Origin: Rotaria macrura
Taxonomy: Eukaryota; Rotifera; Eurotatoria; Philodinida; Philodinidae
Direction of reading: 5' to 3'
NCBI GenBank assembly: GCA_900239685.1
Contig: OENT01000012.1
Span: 248,001-312,000, forward strand
Length of the DNA stretch: 64,000 nt
Below the pieces are notes generated by a model that saw only the letters and a program-made list of their open reading frames with translations, did not search any database and was not told where the DNA came from. Position 1 is the stretch's first letter. Each line of letters begins with the position of its first letter. The translations under genes and the position numbers were made by a program. Of this stretch, positions 12,501 through 27,500 are shown piece after piece.

Positions 12501-15500
12501 GTGAGGTTTTTTTTTCATTCTTTTAGGTTGTCAAGTATTCAACAGACAGTTTTAAGTGTAGGGGCTCTGATCACTGACAAAAATCAGCATGTGTTCTTTC
12601 TTTGAGCTTTGTTACAATTTTAAGAAGACAAACAAGTTCTACTTAGATCTTTTACAAAAGTATAATTTTTCTCAGCTTAAGTTCCTAGTTGGATTCATGG
12701 ATGAGTAATCATGATTAACAGATATCCGAAAGAAATCTACATCATAAATTTACTGGTCGACAAAAAATATGTAATTGGACTAAGGCAGCCGAAGAGTTAT
12801 CATGCGTATTTTCTGATGCTAGTTTTTAAAAATAGATCATTCTTGTTGGAAATCACAATTGAATTTAAAACTGCACATTGTCAATGCCTAGTACACGATA
12901 ATACCATAAGGCGTACGAATAGATACATTATTTGTCTTCAATTTAGATGAAAGTTGGGAAAAGGCACGAAAAGAAAAAAATACTCGTTTACATTTAATTA
13001 AACCTATGGCACTTGAAATGAATGTGGATAAATGTATTTATTCTGATGATGCCGTTTTACCAGCGTATGATTTTGAATTCAATGTTTCTTATAATTTGTT
13101 GTTTTCATTAGATGGAAAGTAGCTGGAAATGTTCCTAACATAGAATTACGTTTATCAGATAAACGACTCTTTCAAATAATTAATCATCTTCAATCAATTT
13201 CATTTCCGGAACCAAAATACTCCATCGATGATGAACTATTGATTGAGCCCAAAGTTAGTATGCAAAAGAAAAAGATTCCTATCACAAATGAACGCGAAAC
13301 GTTGATTTTAATATAGGTAGCAATATCTCAATCACTTCTCAGTCGTTCCGAACTAACATATGAAACAATAGAAATGATGATACCGACTAATGCCGCTGTC
13401 GAAGATTCAAAAATGCAGGACGATTTAAGAGAGAAAAAACAAAAAGAATATGAAGGACAACTTACACAATTAGAAGCACAATTTACACTTGAGAAAGTAA
13501 TAATCTCATGTTCGTTATGAATCATTAGAATAATTGTATTTTTGTGATATTTTCTTTCTTGCCTCCGAAAAAAAGATTGATTTACATATTGATGAAGCAT
13601 GGAATAATTTTAATCAAAATGAGGACGATCAACCTTTTCTTCATCTTGTACTGGATTCAATAGTAGCTAAAACAAAAATAAAAACATTCGATATGGAATT
13701 CGATGCATCATTAGCTGATTTGACATTGTATCATGAACAATTTATTGGCAATGACAATCAACACTTATGTTTATTATCAGCACAACTAAATAAAGATAAT
13801 TCTAAAACATCAGATGCACGAATATCGAACTTGGTTAGCGTCAATTTTCTTCATACATCAGCAACAAATCCATTAATTTTAACATCAATCTATGATGGAA
13901 CCGAAAATAGAGCACTTGTTCATTTTACGAAACTTGTTGTCATTTTACAATTAGAAGCACTCTTATCAATATTAACATTTGAAGATACTCTAGTGAAAAA
14001 AATTACTAGAGTAACATTAGGAGATGATTTAAAAAAGAAAGAAAACCAACAACAATTAAAATTGCCTGATGGTACTAGATCAGCACGCGGATCAATATCT
14101 AGTGTATCGAAAATCTTTAAGAAAAATGGTAAGAATTATATTTAAACCAACAATACTAACATTTTTCAATGCAAGATAACCGTCAAATAGAATTTAGCCA
14201 TCATTTATCAAACATAGAACGAACATGTGATATTTGTTCTTTTCATATTTTAACATCGTCTAAAAACTAGAGATAATTTACAGTTCGAATGAAAACAAAT
14301 TTTTTATGCACAAGTATGTACTCCTAGGGAGTACTTTGCGTGACGTTATCCGACACGCGTTGGTCAAGTACATATGTCTGATTTTATCTTAGGAGAGTTG
14401 AACATTAAATTTACATAATGACAAAAGCGATCAAATGATAAGTTGAAGGTGATATTAGAGCACAATCGCTCCAGATAGTCCGTTGCATAAACAATACACG
14501 TTGCAACAATATTTCAATGCTAGAAATACCAATAAATGGAGCTGACCATTCAACCTATAATCTAGAAGTGTGTGGCTTAGGTTATTAGTGCACGTTCAGA
14601 TTTAGAGAATAGTGGCACAATTTAAGGTTTGAAATGTTGATGTTGGAAGTGCATTTTATTGTAGATTTAGACGCAATTTGAACTGTTATTGTAATTTGAG
14701 TACACCATTGAAATCTCGTGTGAATTAGACTGTTTATATCTGTTACCGCTACACACATCTTGCTTAAATAAGCACAACAGTCTTCATTTTTGAATCATAC
14801 TTCATCAAGTTGACTTCAGATAAAACAACATCTAACATAATGAAATGTTGTAACCTATTGTTCGTGCAGTCAATAATCTGTCTGGTCACCATTCTAAATT
14901 GTTAATGTGTCTTCATTGTAATATTTCATACTGATCAACATATTGCTCGCCTGAAGTTTATCTATTATTTATACGTTTTACAATAGTAACATGATTCATT
15001 CATGATAATGATATTGATTGAGTTCATCAACAATATGGATAAGAAAATCGTTATAATATTTCATAGAGACTAAATCCAGACGCGAGCTATTGCTTGATTA
15101 TCTTGAAAATCGTATTTAGATATTTTCTTTGACGCTACGAGATCGAAAAAGTCTATGACATTGGCATATTGAAACTTTAAATTCTATTTCATAGAAAAGC
15201 ATTGTAATGTCACGAAGAATACAACAAGTAGTCTATATCTGAATAAGAAAAATTGTTACAATCGAATCATGTGAAAATTTTTATACATCTAGTCCTAACT
15301 TAGATGCTTTCAATATAATCTTTTAAAATAATATTAAAAAGAGAAATAACCAATGTCCATCATTCTCATTGGTAATGAATTCGAATACGATGTAAGCACT
15401 CGTTGTCAAATATATTCAGAAAGAAACAATCGGATTTTATTTGTGACTATAGTGAAGTAGCATTTTTTCAGCAGTCGAACTTTTATTGTCATAGAGTTCA

Positions 15501-18500
15501 ATGTCAGTAAGTGTAATTATTTGGGGAACAAAAAAAAACATACGAATAACAATTATTAACATCAAAATTAAATGACTAAAACAAGTTACTTTAGTGTTAA
15601 TACCATTTAGATACTCCGGTGACACCTGCGCTTAAATTAAAAGCTGATTTTGAAGAATTTCGAATCATAGTTGCATCTAAAGATACTGAACTGTTTGATA
15701 TTCATGTTCAAGGTGAGATTCTACTTCATGAATTATCTTCTTGTCCTAAGTTTAATATTGATTCCATGCAGGTGTTAAAGCAAATATATCTCAATCGTCA
15801 GAAAAAACACTCGTCAATCTAGTTCTTTCAGATTTTCGTGCTTTTGATCCGTATGAAGGTGCACGGCATCGACAAGTAAAGTTTACACTTACATAATTTC
15901 AATTCAAAAATATTATGTTTGTTTTTTTTCGTATTCGACAAGATTATTTCTCAACAAGGTGATAATAAAGATTTACTTCATGTTGATGTATGCCTATATA
16001 ATTATCCTGATGATTATGAAAAATCAATTGATGCTGTCGATTGTGATGTTAAAGTTGAATTTGCTAAAGCAAATATTATCTTTCTATTCAAATACATCGA
16101 TGCAATTTTAGTAAGAATATATTTTACAAATGAGGAAAACGATGGAAAAACAAAAAAAAATGCTTTTTCTCTTTCATCAAAGATTTTTCTCGACTCATTA
16201 GATATAACGAAAGCTGCACTTGACCTAGCGTCAACACAAGCCGATGCAGCCTATGAACAAGTACAAAAATTACAAGAACAAGCATTTAAAGTTAATCTTG
16301 ATATAACATTTCATGCACCGAATATAATCATACCAACAAATTCATATTCCGATGAAGCACTTCTATTCAATCTAGGCAAATTAACAATGAAGACATGTTT
16401 CAATGATGATCCAGTACGATCACTTATCGAACAACAAAATGTTCGATTAGAAAATATTGTTGCTAGTCATGTTAAACTTGATCGCGACGATAATATTCTT
16501 GGTGATATTAGTTTATTGGAATGTGCAGAACTCAATGCAGTTCTTAATCGTTTACTTTTTCCAGAAAAAAACATTCAAGAACCAGGAATTTCAGTAAAAA
16601 TCGAATGGGAACTTGTACATGTAAGTTTCGATACATTATTTTTCTTCGTCGTGGAATTCATTAGGTCTGTTGCATTGTTCTGAAATTTTATAGTTTCAAT
16701 TAGCCAAAGATGATTATACTTGTATTATGAAAGTTTTATTGGAAAATTTTACAGAAAATATACGCGATGGAATATTGAACAATCATAATATTGAAAAATT
16801 TCGATATAGAGAACAGGAACAAGAAATACACGAAGATGCTCTAAGAAGTGCTGTTGTTAAAAAACAGCAAGGTTTAAAAATTTCCACTATAATAACGATC
16901 ACGTTATTCCAATGTTATATTTTTCTTTTCTAGATGCATTCGGAGGTGCGATCATGCAAACTGTCAAAGTTAGAATAGAAATCAAAAAGTTAGCATTGAC
17001 ACTCTATAGTGGAGGTTCTGATTTGGTAAGTTGTGATATCTTTTAAAACATTAACTTATATTCCAAAAACTACAAATTGTTTGTTTTTTTATTATTATGA
17101 ACTAACGCGAGCATATAATTAATTGAAAAAATATCATTCGATTTCTTATTATGATTATGAGTAGATTCCGGTGAACATTAATCCAATTCTATAGAGTTCA
17201 CACTAAGATTTATGATCTTTTAAAAAAGAATTTGGGATACGAATCAACATAATCTTTAAATTTTCAACTTTGATACATGTTTTATTCGTTGTTTTAAATT
17301 CCAAGATAGACTTTACCATCGTATTCACTGGGTTTGCCCTAATTTGATCGATAAATATTTTCGATAGTAAAATTTTCTAAGTATAAAAATAACGGAAGTG
17401 GTAGGTGGTGTCATCGACTCATCAGATCCACTTACTGATTTATCATTAGTAGTTCGAGCAAAAAAGAAACGTATAGAAAACTACTGTGCGGCTGAAGATT
17501 GGTTTTTCATCAGACATGATTTCGGTTTTTTAACCAAATTTTTCCTCCGAACGTTTTTACGAAAAATAAAACTTTTTAAATGAAAAAAAATTTGTCAATC
17601 GTTTTTTCATGTACAGAGCTAAAAGAAGAAATTTTTTGAGATTTATTAGTCGAAAGTTTTTCTTTCGACCAATCTAGGGTTTCACCATTCAATGTTTGTC
17701 AACTACTGTAATATTACGAATGTTGAGAAAATCATAATCATTTTCATTTAAAATCACTGGACTTTCGAATGTTTCAAATAGAAAAATATCAAATCTGAAC
17801 TTGGTGTTTTGTACTTTACGGTCCTGTTATCAAGTGCAGTAAAAGTGAATGGACGCTGATCTTGACAGATGTCCTTTTTCAAGTTATCAGAGAAACCACA
17901 AACTTTTGATTCGTACCTGTGAATAGTCTAATTTCATGTTGAACACTACGACATAAATTGTTTGTTTCAACGAAGATTCGAAATTTAGAAAAACTCTTTC
18001 GATAGTTTTCAAGGCAACAAGATGATCATAAATTGGATCTACCAGATATATATATGTTTCCAAGCTACTATTTCTCAGTAAAAATGAATTCAGTATTATG
18101 AGCACAAGGCATGTCGGCGATTCACAGCAATACTTCATGTTGTGCCGTGTGATAGATTGTTATTTTATTTTAAAAATATCAGACAACACTTGTAATTTAA
18201 CCTGAATGATATGTTGAAATCTCAATTGTAGTTGTTCTTTCTCTCTATCAGTATTTCTAAACTTTAGAAAAAATATGTATATAACTCAAATCAGACCTAT
18301 CTGACACACAGTTCCAACCATTCTTTTAGACTATTTCGATACTACTATGTTGAAAACAGTCCGCATTGAGGAGACATAATAGATTATCGGTAGGAAATAT
18401 TTATATTTTGAGGAGAATTCATTAGCAAAAAACGATATCTTATTATGGACATTGATTATTTCAAACTATGTATTTTCTTAGAATGTTCATCAAGCTCGAC

Positions 18501-21500
18501 GTAATGAAAATTTAAAATTAGCTCATGTTCAACTGGAATTGTTAGAAGCATTGTTTCGTCAGTATTCTGATTTCAACTATAGAGCAATGGCACGCGTTAA
18601 AAATATCATACTTGATGATTTACGTGAAACAAAGAAGCCAAGAAGTGTAACACGTATGATTGAGAGACATTTTACAGTCGATCCAAATACTCATATGTTT
18701 ATTGGTTCGTTTGAATTCAAACCAAAAACTTCATCGAATCCAATGTCACAACGATTATGTATGTATTTATAAAACATGACATGAAATCTTTGTCTATATG
18801 TTAATTTTTGTTTCTTCCAATATTTAGTGAGTGCACAAATCGAAAGTCTATATATTTGTATTAGTTTGGATTATTTAATGACATTACAAGACTTTTTCAT
18901 ATCCGGTTTACCAACTACTAGTAGTTATGATGATGAAAAATTTGGTACAAATGAGATAACTCTTGATAGACCGACATCTTCTGCAATAAATTCATCTGAT
19001 AATTCAATAAAACTAGATCAAAGATTAAGTCGATCTGCAACATCAGCTCCAAAGTCTCCCGGGCGAATTCCACAAGGTAGTTGTTTCTTCAAGATAAATG
19101 TTCACTCTGTTCAATTCACGAGTAAACTTGTTCTTTAGTATCCATCTATTTGAATGAATCCATCATAGCCTAGTTAGAAGTTCTTTTTTTCCGAACTAAA
19201 ACTTTCTTATGAATCTTTTGAACCCGACTACTTGAAAATACTTATCTGAAGAAAATTTTCTATTCAATAGTAGTTAATGGGAAACTTTCTCGAAACGAGC
19301 AAACACTTTCTTTCATAATTCGAAATATTTCGTATTATAATGAAAGGAAACTCGTAGAACAACTGCCGTTTTAGTGATTACTGATGACACAAAACCTTCC
19401 TTTTTCTTTTGAATGCATTACTTAAAACGAAACGATTTTCTTGTAGCTTTCAAACCTCAAACTGTATTACAGCCACGTTCGTCGATGGACTTTGAAACAC
19501 ATGTGGATATTGTTGTTAAAAATCCTGAAATTATTCTACTTGAAGATCAAACTAATGTGAAATCTGATTGTCTCGTGCTTGATGTCAGTAAACAAATGAA
19601 AGAAAATGATTTAAATCATATGAGACAAGAGTTTGAATGTTATTTCTTTTTAGTTATCTCTACAAATGCGCATGATAACTGTCGGTGATGATATTAAATT
19701 ATACGGTTGGCTCAACAATTTAACAGTTTACAGTTCAAATTATGCTGATTTGACTGATTCAAATAGTTCAAGTTCAAAGATAAAATATCGCGTAAATCGA
19801 ATATAAAAACCTTTCATATCTTTTTTTTTCATATATCTCATAATTAGATTTTGCAACCAGCTAAACTTGATGTCATTATGATCTGGGATAATGAACAACA
19901 AAAAATCGATCTACGAATTTCGGATATTATGGTTAATATTGCACCAGCAGCAGTTCGAACGTTAATTGGTGTTACAAGTTCATTAGGAACACTTCAAGTA
20001 GATAAATAATACAAATGTCTTTTGTCTATATTTTACTTTAAATTCTGCTAGGCGAAAACCCAACAAATTGCTACGTGCAACATGAAAACATTATTTAAAC
20101 CGACAGAATTCAAAGATAAAGATTTTTGGTTTACAAAAGGTTTGTCATAGAAAGATACCATTGAACTGTATCATTCTTACTAGAATGAAACTATGTGCTT
20201 CGTTTTCTATTCAAATAGATGTTGACGACAAAGATGAAGAATTAGACACGCTAGACATGTTAGGATCGATCATCGGTCTATCAACTGAAAAGAAAGGTGT
20301 AGAAGGAAAAGAAGAGAATAAGTCAGCACAAAAGCCATTATTACAACAAGTAGAAAAACAGATTTAACGAGACGTATGTTTCTCTATGAGAAAAGCAATT
20401 ATCTATGATTTTAGTTAATTTTAACATTGGAAACAATTGAAATCAAGCTAGATGTTGGCTCAGGTTCAACTACAAAGTCTGTTGTTGCCATGTGTCTATC
20501 AAATCTAACGGCCAGTGTTCACAATTGGTCGTCGGGAGTAAGAATAAAAGATTTGATTTTTATTTTAACATGAATTTTTATGATTGATTTTATGAGTTTA
20601 GCTAAATCTTTCATCGACTGTTAATATTGAAGCTGCATTGTTTAATGAACATATGCTTACTTGGGAACCACTTATCGAGCCAACAATTGATGAAAGTGGA
20701 ACTATTCTTTCACCGTGGTATATTACATTTTCAATTGCACCTGTGAGTCTTACGTAGACATGCATAGATTTGTTTTCTGAAAAATGAATTTTAACGAATC
20801 AATACTTACATGTGATTTTATAAAAAAAAACAAAAACCTGAAATTTTATCATGATTCCAATGAATCTCTATAACTATAATCTACTATCACACAACCCAGG
20901 TCGAACAAGCACGGCCGTAAACGACCGTATACGGAGGAATACGGCAAAATACATGGTCCAGTATTACGATCGTATATCTCCGTGTCGTATACGGGGAAAT
21001 ACGACGATATACGGAGAGAAAAACGATCGTTTACGGTCCTCGTATACAATATCCGTAAACGGTTTCCGTTTTCCACCGTATTTCTCCGTATACGATCGTA
21101 TTTGCCCGTATACGATACGGCGATATACGACCGTAATACTGGACCATGTAAAACGCTAAAATACGACCGTTTACGGTAGTATGGGGAGCGTATACGGTCG
21201 TGTACAGCCGTATACGAAGTCCGTAATCGTCGACCTGGGAACTGACTAAAGAAACTTTCTCAACTCGACAATAAATTTTGATGTATGCTTAAACACGTAT
21301 GTGGAAACAAAAAGTAAAATGTAATCATATGATAGAGTGTATACGACAGTCGATTTTATGTTCCCACTGTGAAATCCATTGTCTGGCATACTATGAACAA
21401 TAGAAAATATAAATTCAAGTGAATATACCATGTATCCCATTCTCACACAGTTCATTCCTTTGACATGCAAATAATAAGAATAGTTTCAACCTAATTTTCA

Positions 21501-24500
21501 GCTATTCATTTCTAAAATATATCGACAACCCTTATAGAGTACACTGAGCCTACTGTGTTGTTCGCATACCGAATTCATAGATTGTTTTTTAAGTTAGAAC
21601 TTAATTAGATATGAGCACGTAAAAAGCAATAAATCGTAGTTTTTTAATATGCAGATGAATCCTATATCTTAAATTTTACTTGATTTTAAATGGAATGCTT
21701 CATTGCCGAACGATTATGATGTTCGAAAATAAAAATTTCTTTTGCACAATACAAAAATCTTCCCAATGAAACATTCTTTGAGTTGAAATTTTTGTTAAAA
21801 TTAGCAGTATCGACACAAGCATCATGATAAATGAAGAAAAAACTTGTAGGTTGAACATGTGATCATTAGGGAAACTTAGATTAGAATGAGAACTGAATAA
21901 CATTGAACTGTCGCTTTGCTCTATATAATAAAAGAACAAATTTATAGATATATACAGGGTGTTGCGAAAGTCATCTACGAAAAAGAAAATTGAATATCTC
22001 ATTCATTTCTTTAAGAAACCCATAAAATCCTTTTTTGTTTGAAAGAAAAATGTTCTAAGCTTTATTTGATATACAAGAGTCTTACAACAACTATTCAAAG
22101 GTGTTACCATTAACATCAATACAAAATTTAAGTCTTTTCAAAATATTAATTAGAACACTTTATAATGTTTTTTTTTATGGTTTTGATTTCTTTTTCGATT
22201 CTGTCCTTCAACTCATGAATATCTTCAACCTGCATTTTGTACACGTTTGATTTAATATAACTCCAGAGATAGAAGTCAAGAGGAATTAGATCTGGAGACC
22301 GCGGCGCCCAAAAAATCGGTCCACCTCTACCAATCCATTTATCATTGAAATTCTAATCTAACCATGTGCGAACTCCTTTTGAAAAATGCACTGGGACGTC
22401 ATCTTGTTGAAAAAGGATTTTTCTATGCAGTCTTTTCTTTCGTAGAATTGGATAAACATAATTTTTAAGCATATTCAAATAGTTCTGTTTATTGATTGTG
22501 TCTTCTTCAAAAAAATAAGGACCTATTATCTGCTTGCTGGACATGGCACACCATACATTGATATTGGGTGAGTTCATTGCATCCTCGACAGTAGTAAATG
22601 GATTGCTTGCAGCCCAAATACGGCAATTGTGCTTGTTCCCCATCCCAGAAACATAAAAACTTGATTCATCCGAAAAGAAAAAATTAACTTCATTTTCTGG
22701 ATTTTCAAGAATGGGTATCAAAAGCTCTGACATTTCTACACGTAAATGCATATCTTCATCATATAACTGTTGAGTACAGTGCATCATATATGACTTAAAT
22801 CCATGAATATCACACATAATACGATGTGCTTTATCCTTTGAAATGTTCATTTCTCGACCAATTTTCCTTACACTAGTTTGAGGTTCTTCGCTCAAAGCCT
22901 CTTCCACCTCATTGACAATGTCATCTGTAATTTTTGATGGTCTTCCGGAACGGATGTGATCTTCAACTGAATCAGTTTCAAGAAACTTTTGATAGATAGA
23001 TGTAATAGTATTCCGTTCTGGAATCTCTGTTAATTCTCGTCGTCTTAATTCACGAATCATCATCATTGGTGATTCAAATTTTGCCATTAGGATAACGATC
23101 TAGATTTTGATCTCCAAAGAGTATGACATTTTGTAAATCTGAAATGTAAACTATACTTAGAACATTACTCTTCCAAACCAAAAACGATTCAATCGGTTTC
23201 TTTAAGAAATGGCTGAGATATTCAATTTTCTTTTTGGTCGATGACTTCTGCAGCGCTCTGTATATATATATATGTATGAGTCAATATAACAGGAAAATAT
23301 TCTCATATATTTTATCAGTGACCTTCTTTCATTTTTATTATTTTTGTTCTCATGATATTAGATTATTCTTTGTTTTTTTGGCCTCGTTTTTAAATCTACC
23401 ATGAGTAAAAATAGAAAGGAGTTTGAATGAAATAAAAATTTCGACATATATTACGATTGGAAAAAATATTCTTTCTAAATAAGTTAGTATTCGTAATTGA
23501 ATCTGTTTGCAAATTTCTATAATTTTCGTACAACTAGAAGAAGTTATATTTATCATTGTTGCGTTGTAGTGGGAAGAATGATTGAAATATAACTATAATC
23601 TCATTCTTCTACAACGATAAGATTGAACATTTTATGTATTTAACTCAGTGTTTATATCATAAAACTTAACTGCTAGATGAAAATGGAAACGAAAGAATGT
23701 TTTTGTATTTCATTTTTATATCCTACTACAAGTACTTGTTTAGGATGTATTTCCATGTGTTTCACTATTCGATTTTCTTTCAACTACGTTTTGAAAGTGT
23801 TTCTGATGTTCTTCGTTGTAAATGCCATATCATCATTTTTATTTACAAATAGATTATATTTTAACTTTCTCTGATTATTTATAGTTAAGCGAAGAAGAAG
23901 TTGAAAGTACCAAAAGCATTTATCACGTAAGTTGCTTCATAGTTTGGTATAACTATTTTTGATTTTCATCAGAGCTTCTGATGTCATGTCAATCGAAGCT
24001 ATTGATTTTAATCGAATAATATACATATTATTAACGAGATAATTATTATCTATTGAAAGGCATTACCATTTGCGCGAAGTGTACCAACTATCACATCAGC
24101 ACACGAACACAAAAGTGGTCTTCCAACATCAAGTGCACAACAAATAATAACTATTCATGCTGATCAATTACTTAATATAACGTTGACCAAGACGGGTTTT
24201 GATTTAGTTCAACATTTATCAAGTTTATTTGCTGATGCATACAATCAACAATTGCCACCGATCAATGAGGATGATAGTGATTTACCAATGTTATCTTTAC
24301 TTAATGGAACAGGACGAAACATAACCATTAATGGTTTAGATGGTGTTGAAGTAAATTTAGTTTTCGTTTCTATTTTCTATACATATACGACACAAGAAAT
24401 TAAAAGTTTGAAAACTTCCCTAGTAGTGATCACTGCATGTATCGTAATTATTGTTCGCAATCATTCTATTTATTTGGAAATAATTATATTCTCTTACACT

Positions 24501-27500
24501 ATAAATGTAAGATGTGGAGTACGTCGTATCAGTCTTGTCTCAACATGTCTACACTTCTGTTTTTTGTTGTTGTCTAGATAGATTTCTAAATAATGCAATG
24601 TATTGATAACTGTCGTATCATATTGTGCATTTCGATTTTCAGTTTAAGAGAAAAATTTATCTTTTAACTTTATTCATTTCATACTATTTTCTTCATTGCC
24701 ATTCTAGAGTATGTGGATAGAACGATTCTTATCATGCTTGTGTTTATGAAATGAAATTTTATGAAGTTTGAAATTAGAACAATTTGATAGCAAAAGAATT
24801 TTCTCTTCTTTATATCTCAAGCAGAAGATTTCAATGAGCGATTATCTAAATTTATTCTAATAATCATATAGTATAGTGAGAAGCAACAAAGCAATATTCA
24901 CAGTAATTGAATGCTTGCACATAAATACGATGATACATGAATTACCGAAAGGGAATAGTTCCATATTTGCTTCCGGCCGAAAGAGTTAAAATTTTAATTA
25001 TTCCTGTGAAATATATACTATGTTTTTATTTCGAAGTTTGCTAACGATACGTCCCTAACATCAACGGATTTAAAACAAAATGAATCTGTTGCACTGATGA
25101 TACCAAGCGAACATCGGTCAGGAACGAGACTTTCCGTTATTGAAGAACAAAATTCGAAAAGACGACAAGAACTTTGCGTTCAAGTAAAATGAAAACATAT
25201 GAAAAAAAAAGTTCAAATTAATCTTGAGTGACACACACATACACATTTTTCTTCTTTAGATTGGCGATGTTACTAAAACTATTAACATCGGTCGAGCATG
25301 CAAACGTGTTTACAATTTAGGACCATCAAAGAATCCGAACTGGCCAATTCAATTGCTTTACGATGCACACACACGACATGGCCATCGAAGTATTATTCTT
25401 AGTTCAATCGTTAGAATTCATAATGATACGACATTTCCATTGGCACTTATAAGTATTGATTCTGTTGATAAACGGAACTGTCGTAAAGTGGCAAAACTTG
25501 ATATTAACGATGAATATCATCTGCCAATTGATTTAATTTATGCACATACAAATTCGCACATATTCATTGGACTTGATGAGTAATAAAATTTATTGCATCA
25601 GATAAAATAATGAGTCTAAAACAAAACATTTCATTACATCTATTTGTAGAAATAATGAAATCGATGATTTCTTTTCATTTGACTGGGAACAAGAATTTGC
25701 AGCAGAAAGAAAATTAAACTTAAAAAATGGCAGAAAAGCACATTTTATGGTAGAAATTTAATATTGAACTAAAATTAAAAATTTATCAGTGGTACTTTTA
25801 GGTTTACAAAGAATTAAATGAAGCCTATTTTGAAAATACTGATCAACTGAATCAAAATACGTTTGACATTCATATTCAACCAGCTATTCATCTTACCAAT
25901 CTTTTACCAGTGGATATACATTGTTCAATTGATGTGAGTAGCAAAGATGTATTTTGAATTTTCTCAATTCGATGACGAACCTGGAATTAAACACGTTGAC
26001 TACAGGAGAGAGTAGATCAGAATAATTTCTACAAAAAATAGTATGCAAAGCTTTCAACAAAGAGCCCTGAATCGTTTATGCACAATCTATTGAAATTGAC
26101 TTATGTCTTGAAAGATGAATATGTCGGCAAAGATTTGCTTTAGATATTTGGAATAAAAGTTATTTTCAATTACATTCCAGGTTGTCAAAGAGTCCTTTAG
26201 AATATTGGAAATGGAAATCGAAGAAGTTTACCTAATCGAATGATAAAATTAAATAATCTACGATGAACAATATCTTTTTGCATGTTAACTTCACATTGGA
26301 AGGGTACACGTTGGTGTTATTTCATCGTATAATTCCTCATTGCTTTTAATATTCATTTCTTCTATTCTACTAGTGTACAGTAAAAAGCCGTTTTTATTGA
26401 AAAACTGTTCCTTACTATTGTTTTCTCTCATTGAAAATAAATTAGTCAACTATGTATTTTCTTATTTATTTTGTCTCTAGAATATCGAAAAAATTAATTT
26501 AAAACCAAGTGAAGTAAATTCAATAACATCAGGCAATAAGCGTTCGACATTAACTTTCATTGTATAGTATTTCACTTTTCTTATACTTCAATTAACTATG
26601 ATAAAATTTCTTTTGCGGAATGTATAGATTCCATCCTATGACAACTTGAAATGGATGTCGGAACCAATAGATTTAGGCGTAGAAGGAAAAGGTGATCGTA
26701 ATGAACATCTTGTTATGTTTCGTAATATAGGAGTTGTTAATTCTCAACGAAGATTGGTAAATGAATGAAAAAAAAAACTGAATCATTAAACAGACAATAC
26801 TAATTTCTATTCCATAGCAAATGGTTCTACGTGTTGATGCCTTCCATGAATCTTGTCGTTTATTATTATATGCACCATTTTGGGTTCTTAACCGTACAGG
26901 ATTAAAACTTGAATTTTTAGTAAGAACAAATGAAATTTCTCTACAAAATAAAAAATATGTTGTAATTTATTGATGTATTCGTTAGATTGAAAATTATGGC
27001 ACATTATTGAATGTTCTTGAAACACCAATTTTACTTTGTCCAGAAAAATTTCAAAGTGAAGAGAAAAGAAAAGTAATCATGAATTGTAAATAAAACAGAA
27101 CAAGACATACGTATGTAATTATCACATTAGGGACAACTTCGTCTTTACAGTAGCGTACAAGGTGATTATGCAGCTAATTGGTCAGAAAAATTTTCACTTG
27201 ATGTTATTAAAAGTACTGGTATGGCAGCTTGTAAAGTGTCGAACGATCGAACCTATATGGTACATAGGCCATGATTTTAAAATACAAAAGTATTCTTCAT
27301 TTTTCATGTTATAGATTTGTGTCGATATTGTAACATGTTCATTTGGTTTAACGAAAATGATTACACTTTCACCATCAGTTATTATTATAAATAAATCAAC
27401 TGTATAATCTAATGAATGTTGAGATTGATCATCGAATTGTATTATTTTCTTTCATTTACCTTAAAGGTTGAACTTGATGTAATCGAGACAATATTAGATG

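Larger units (their letters stand above)
23885..26756 (+). other. VPS13: VPS13 exons 41-48: entry into the VAB region
   Basis: Exons: 23885-23926, 24060-24350, 25037-25183, 25260-25579, 25650-25749, 25802-25933, 26481-26561, 26628-26756. Exon 42 carries the conserved [14 protein letters not shown]. Exons 44-46 begin the VAB/SHR-binding beta modules (for example [12 protein letters not shown]). In fungi and animals the VAB region binds Pro-X-Pro adaptors that target the protein to organelles. Confidence 0.9.

Noticed and set aside
17398-17583. Possible extra VPS13 exon ([19 protein letters not shown])
   Set aside because: Exons 31 and 32 already join in phase and match the family at this point; this piece would insert non-family sequence.
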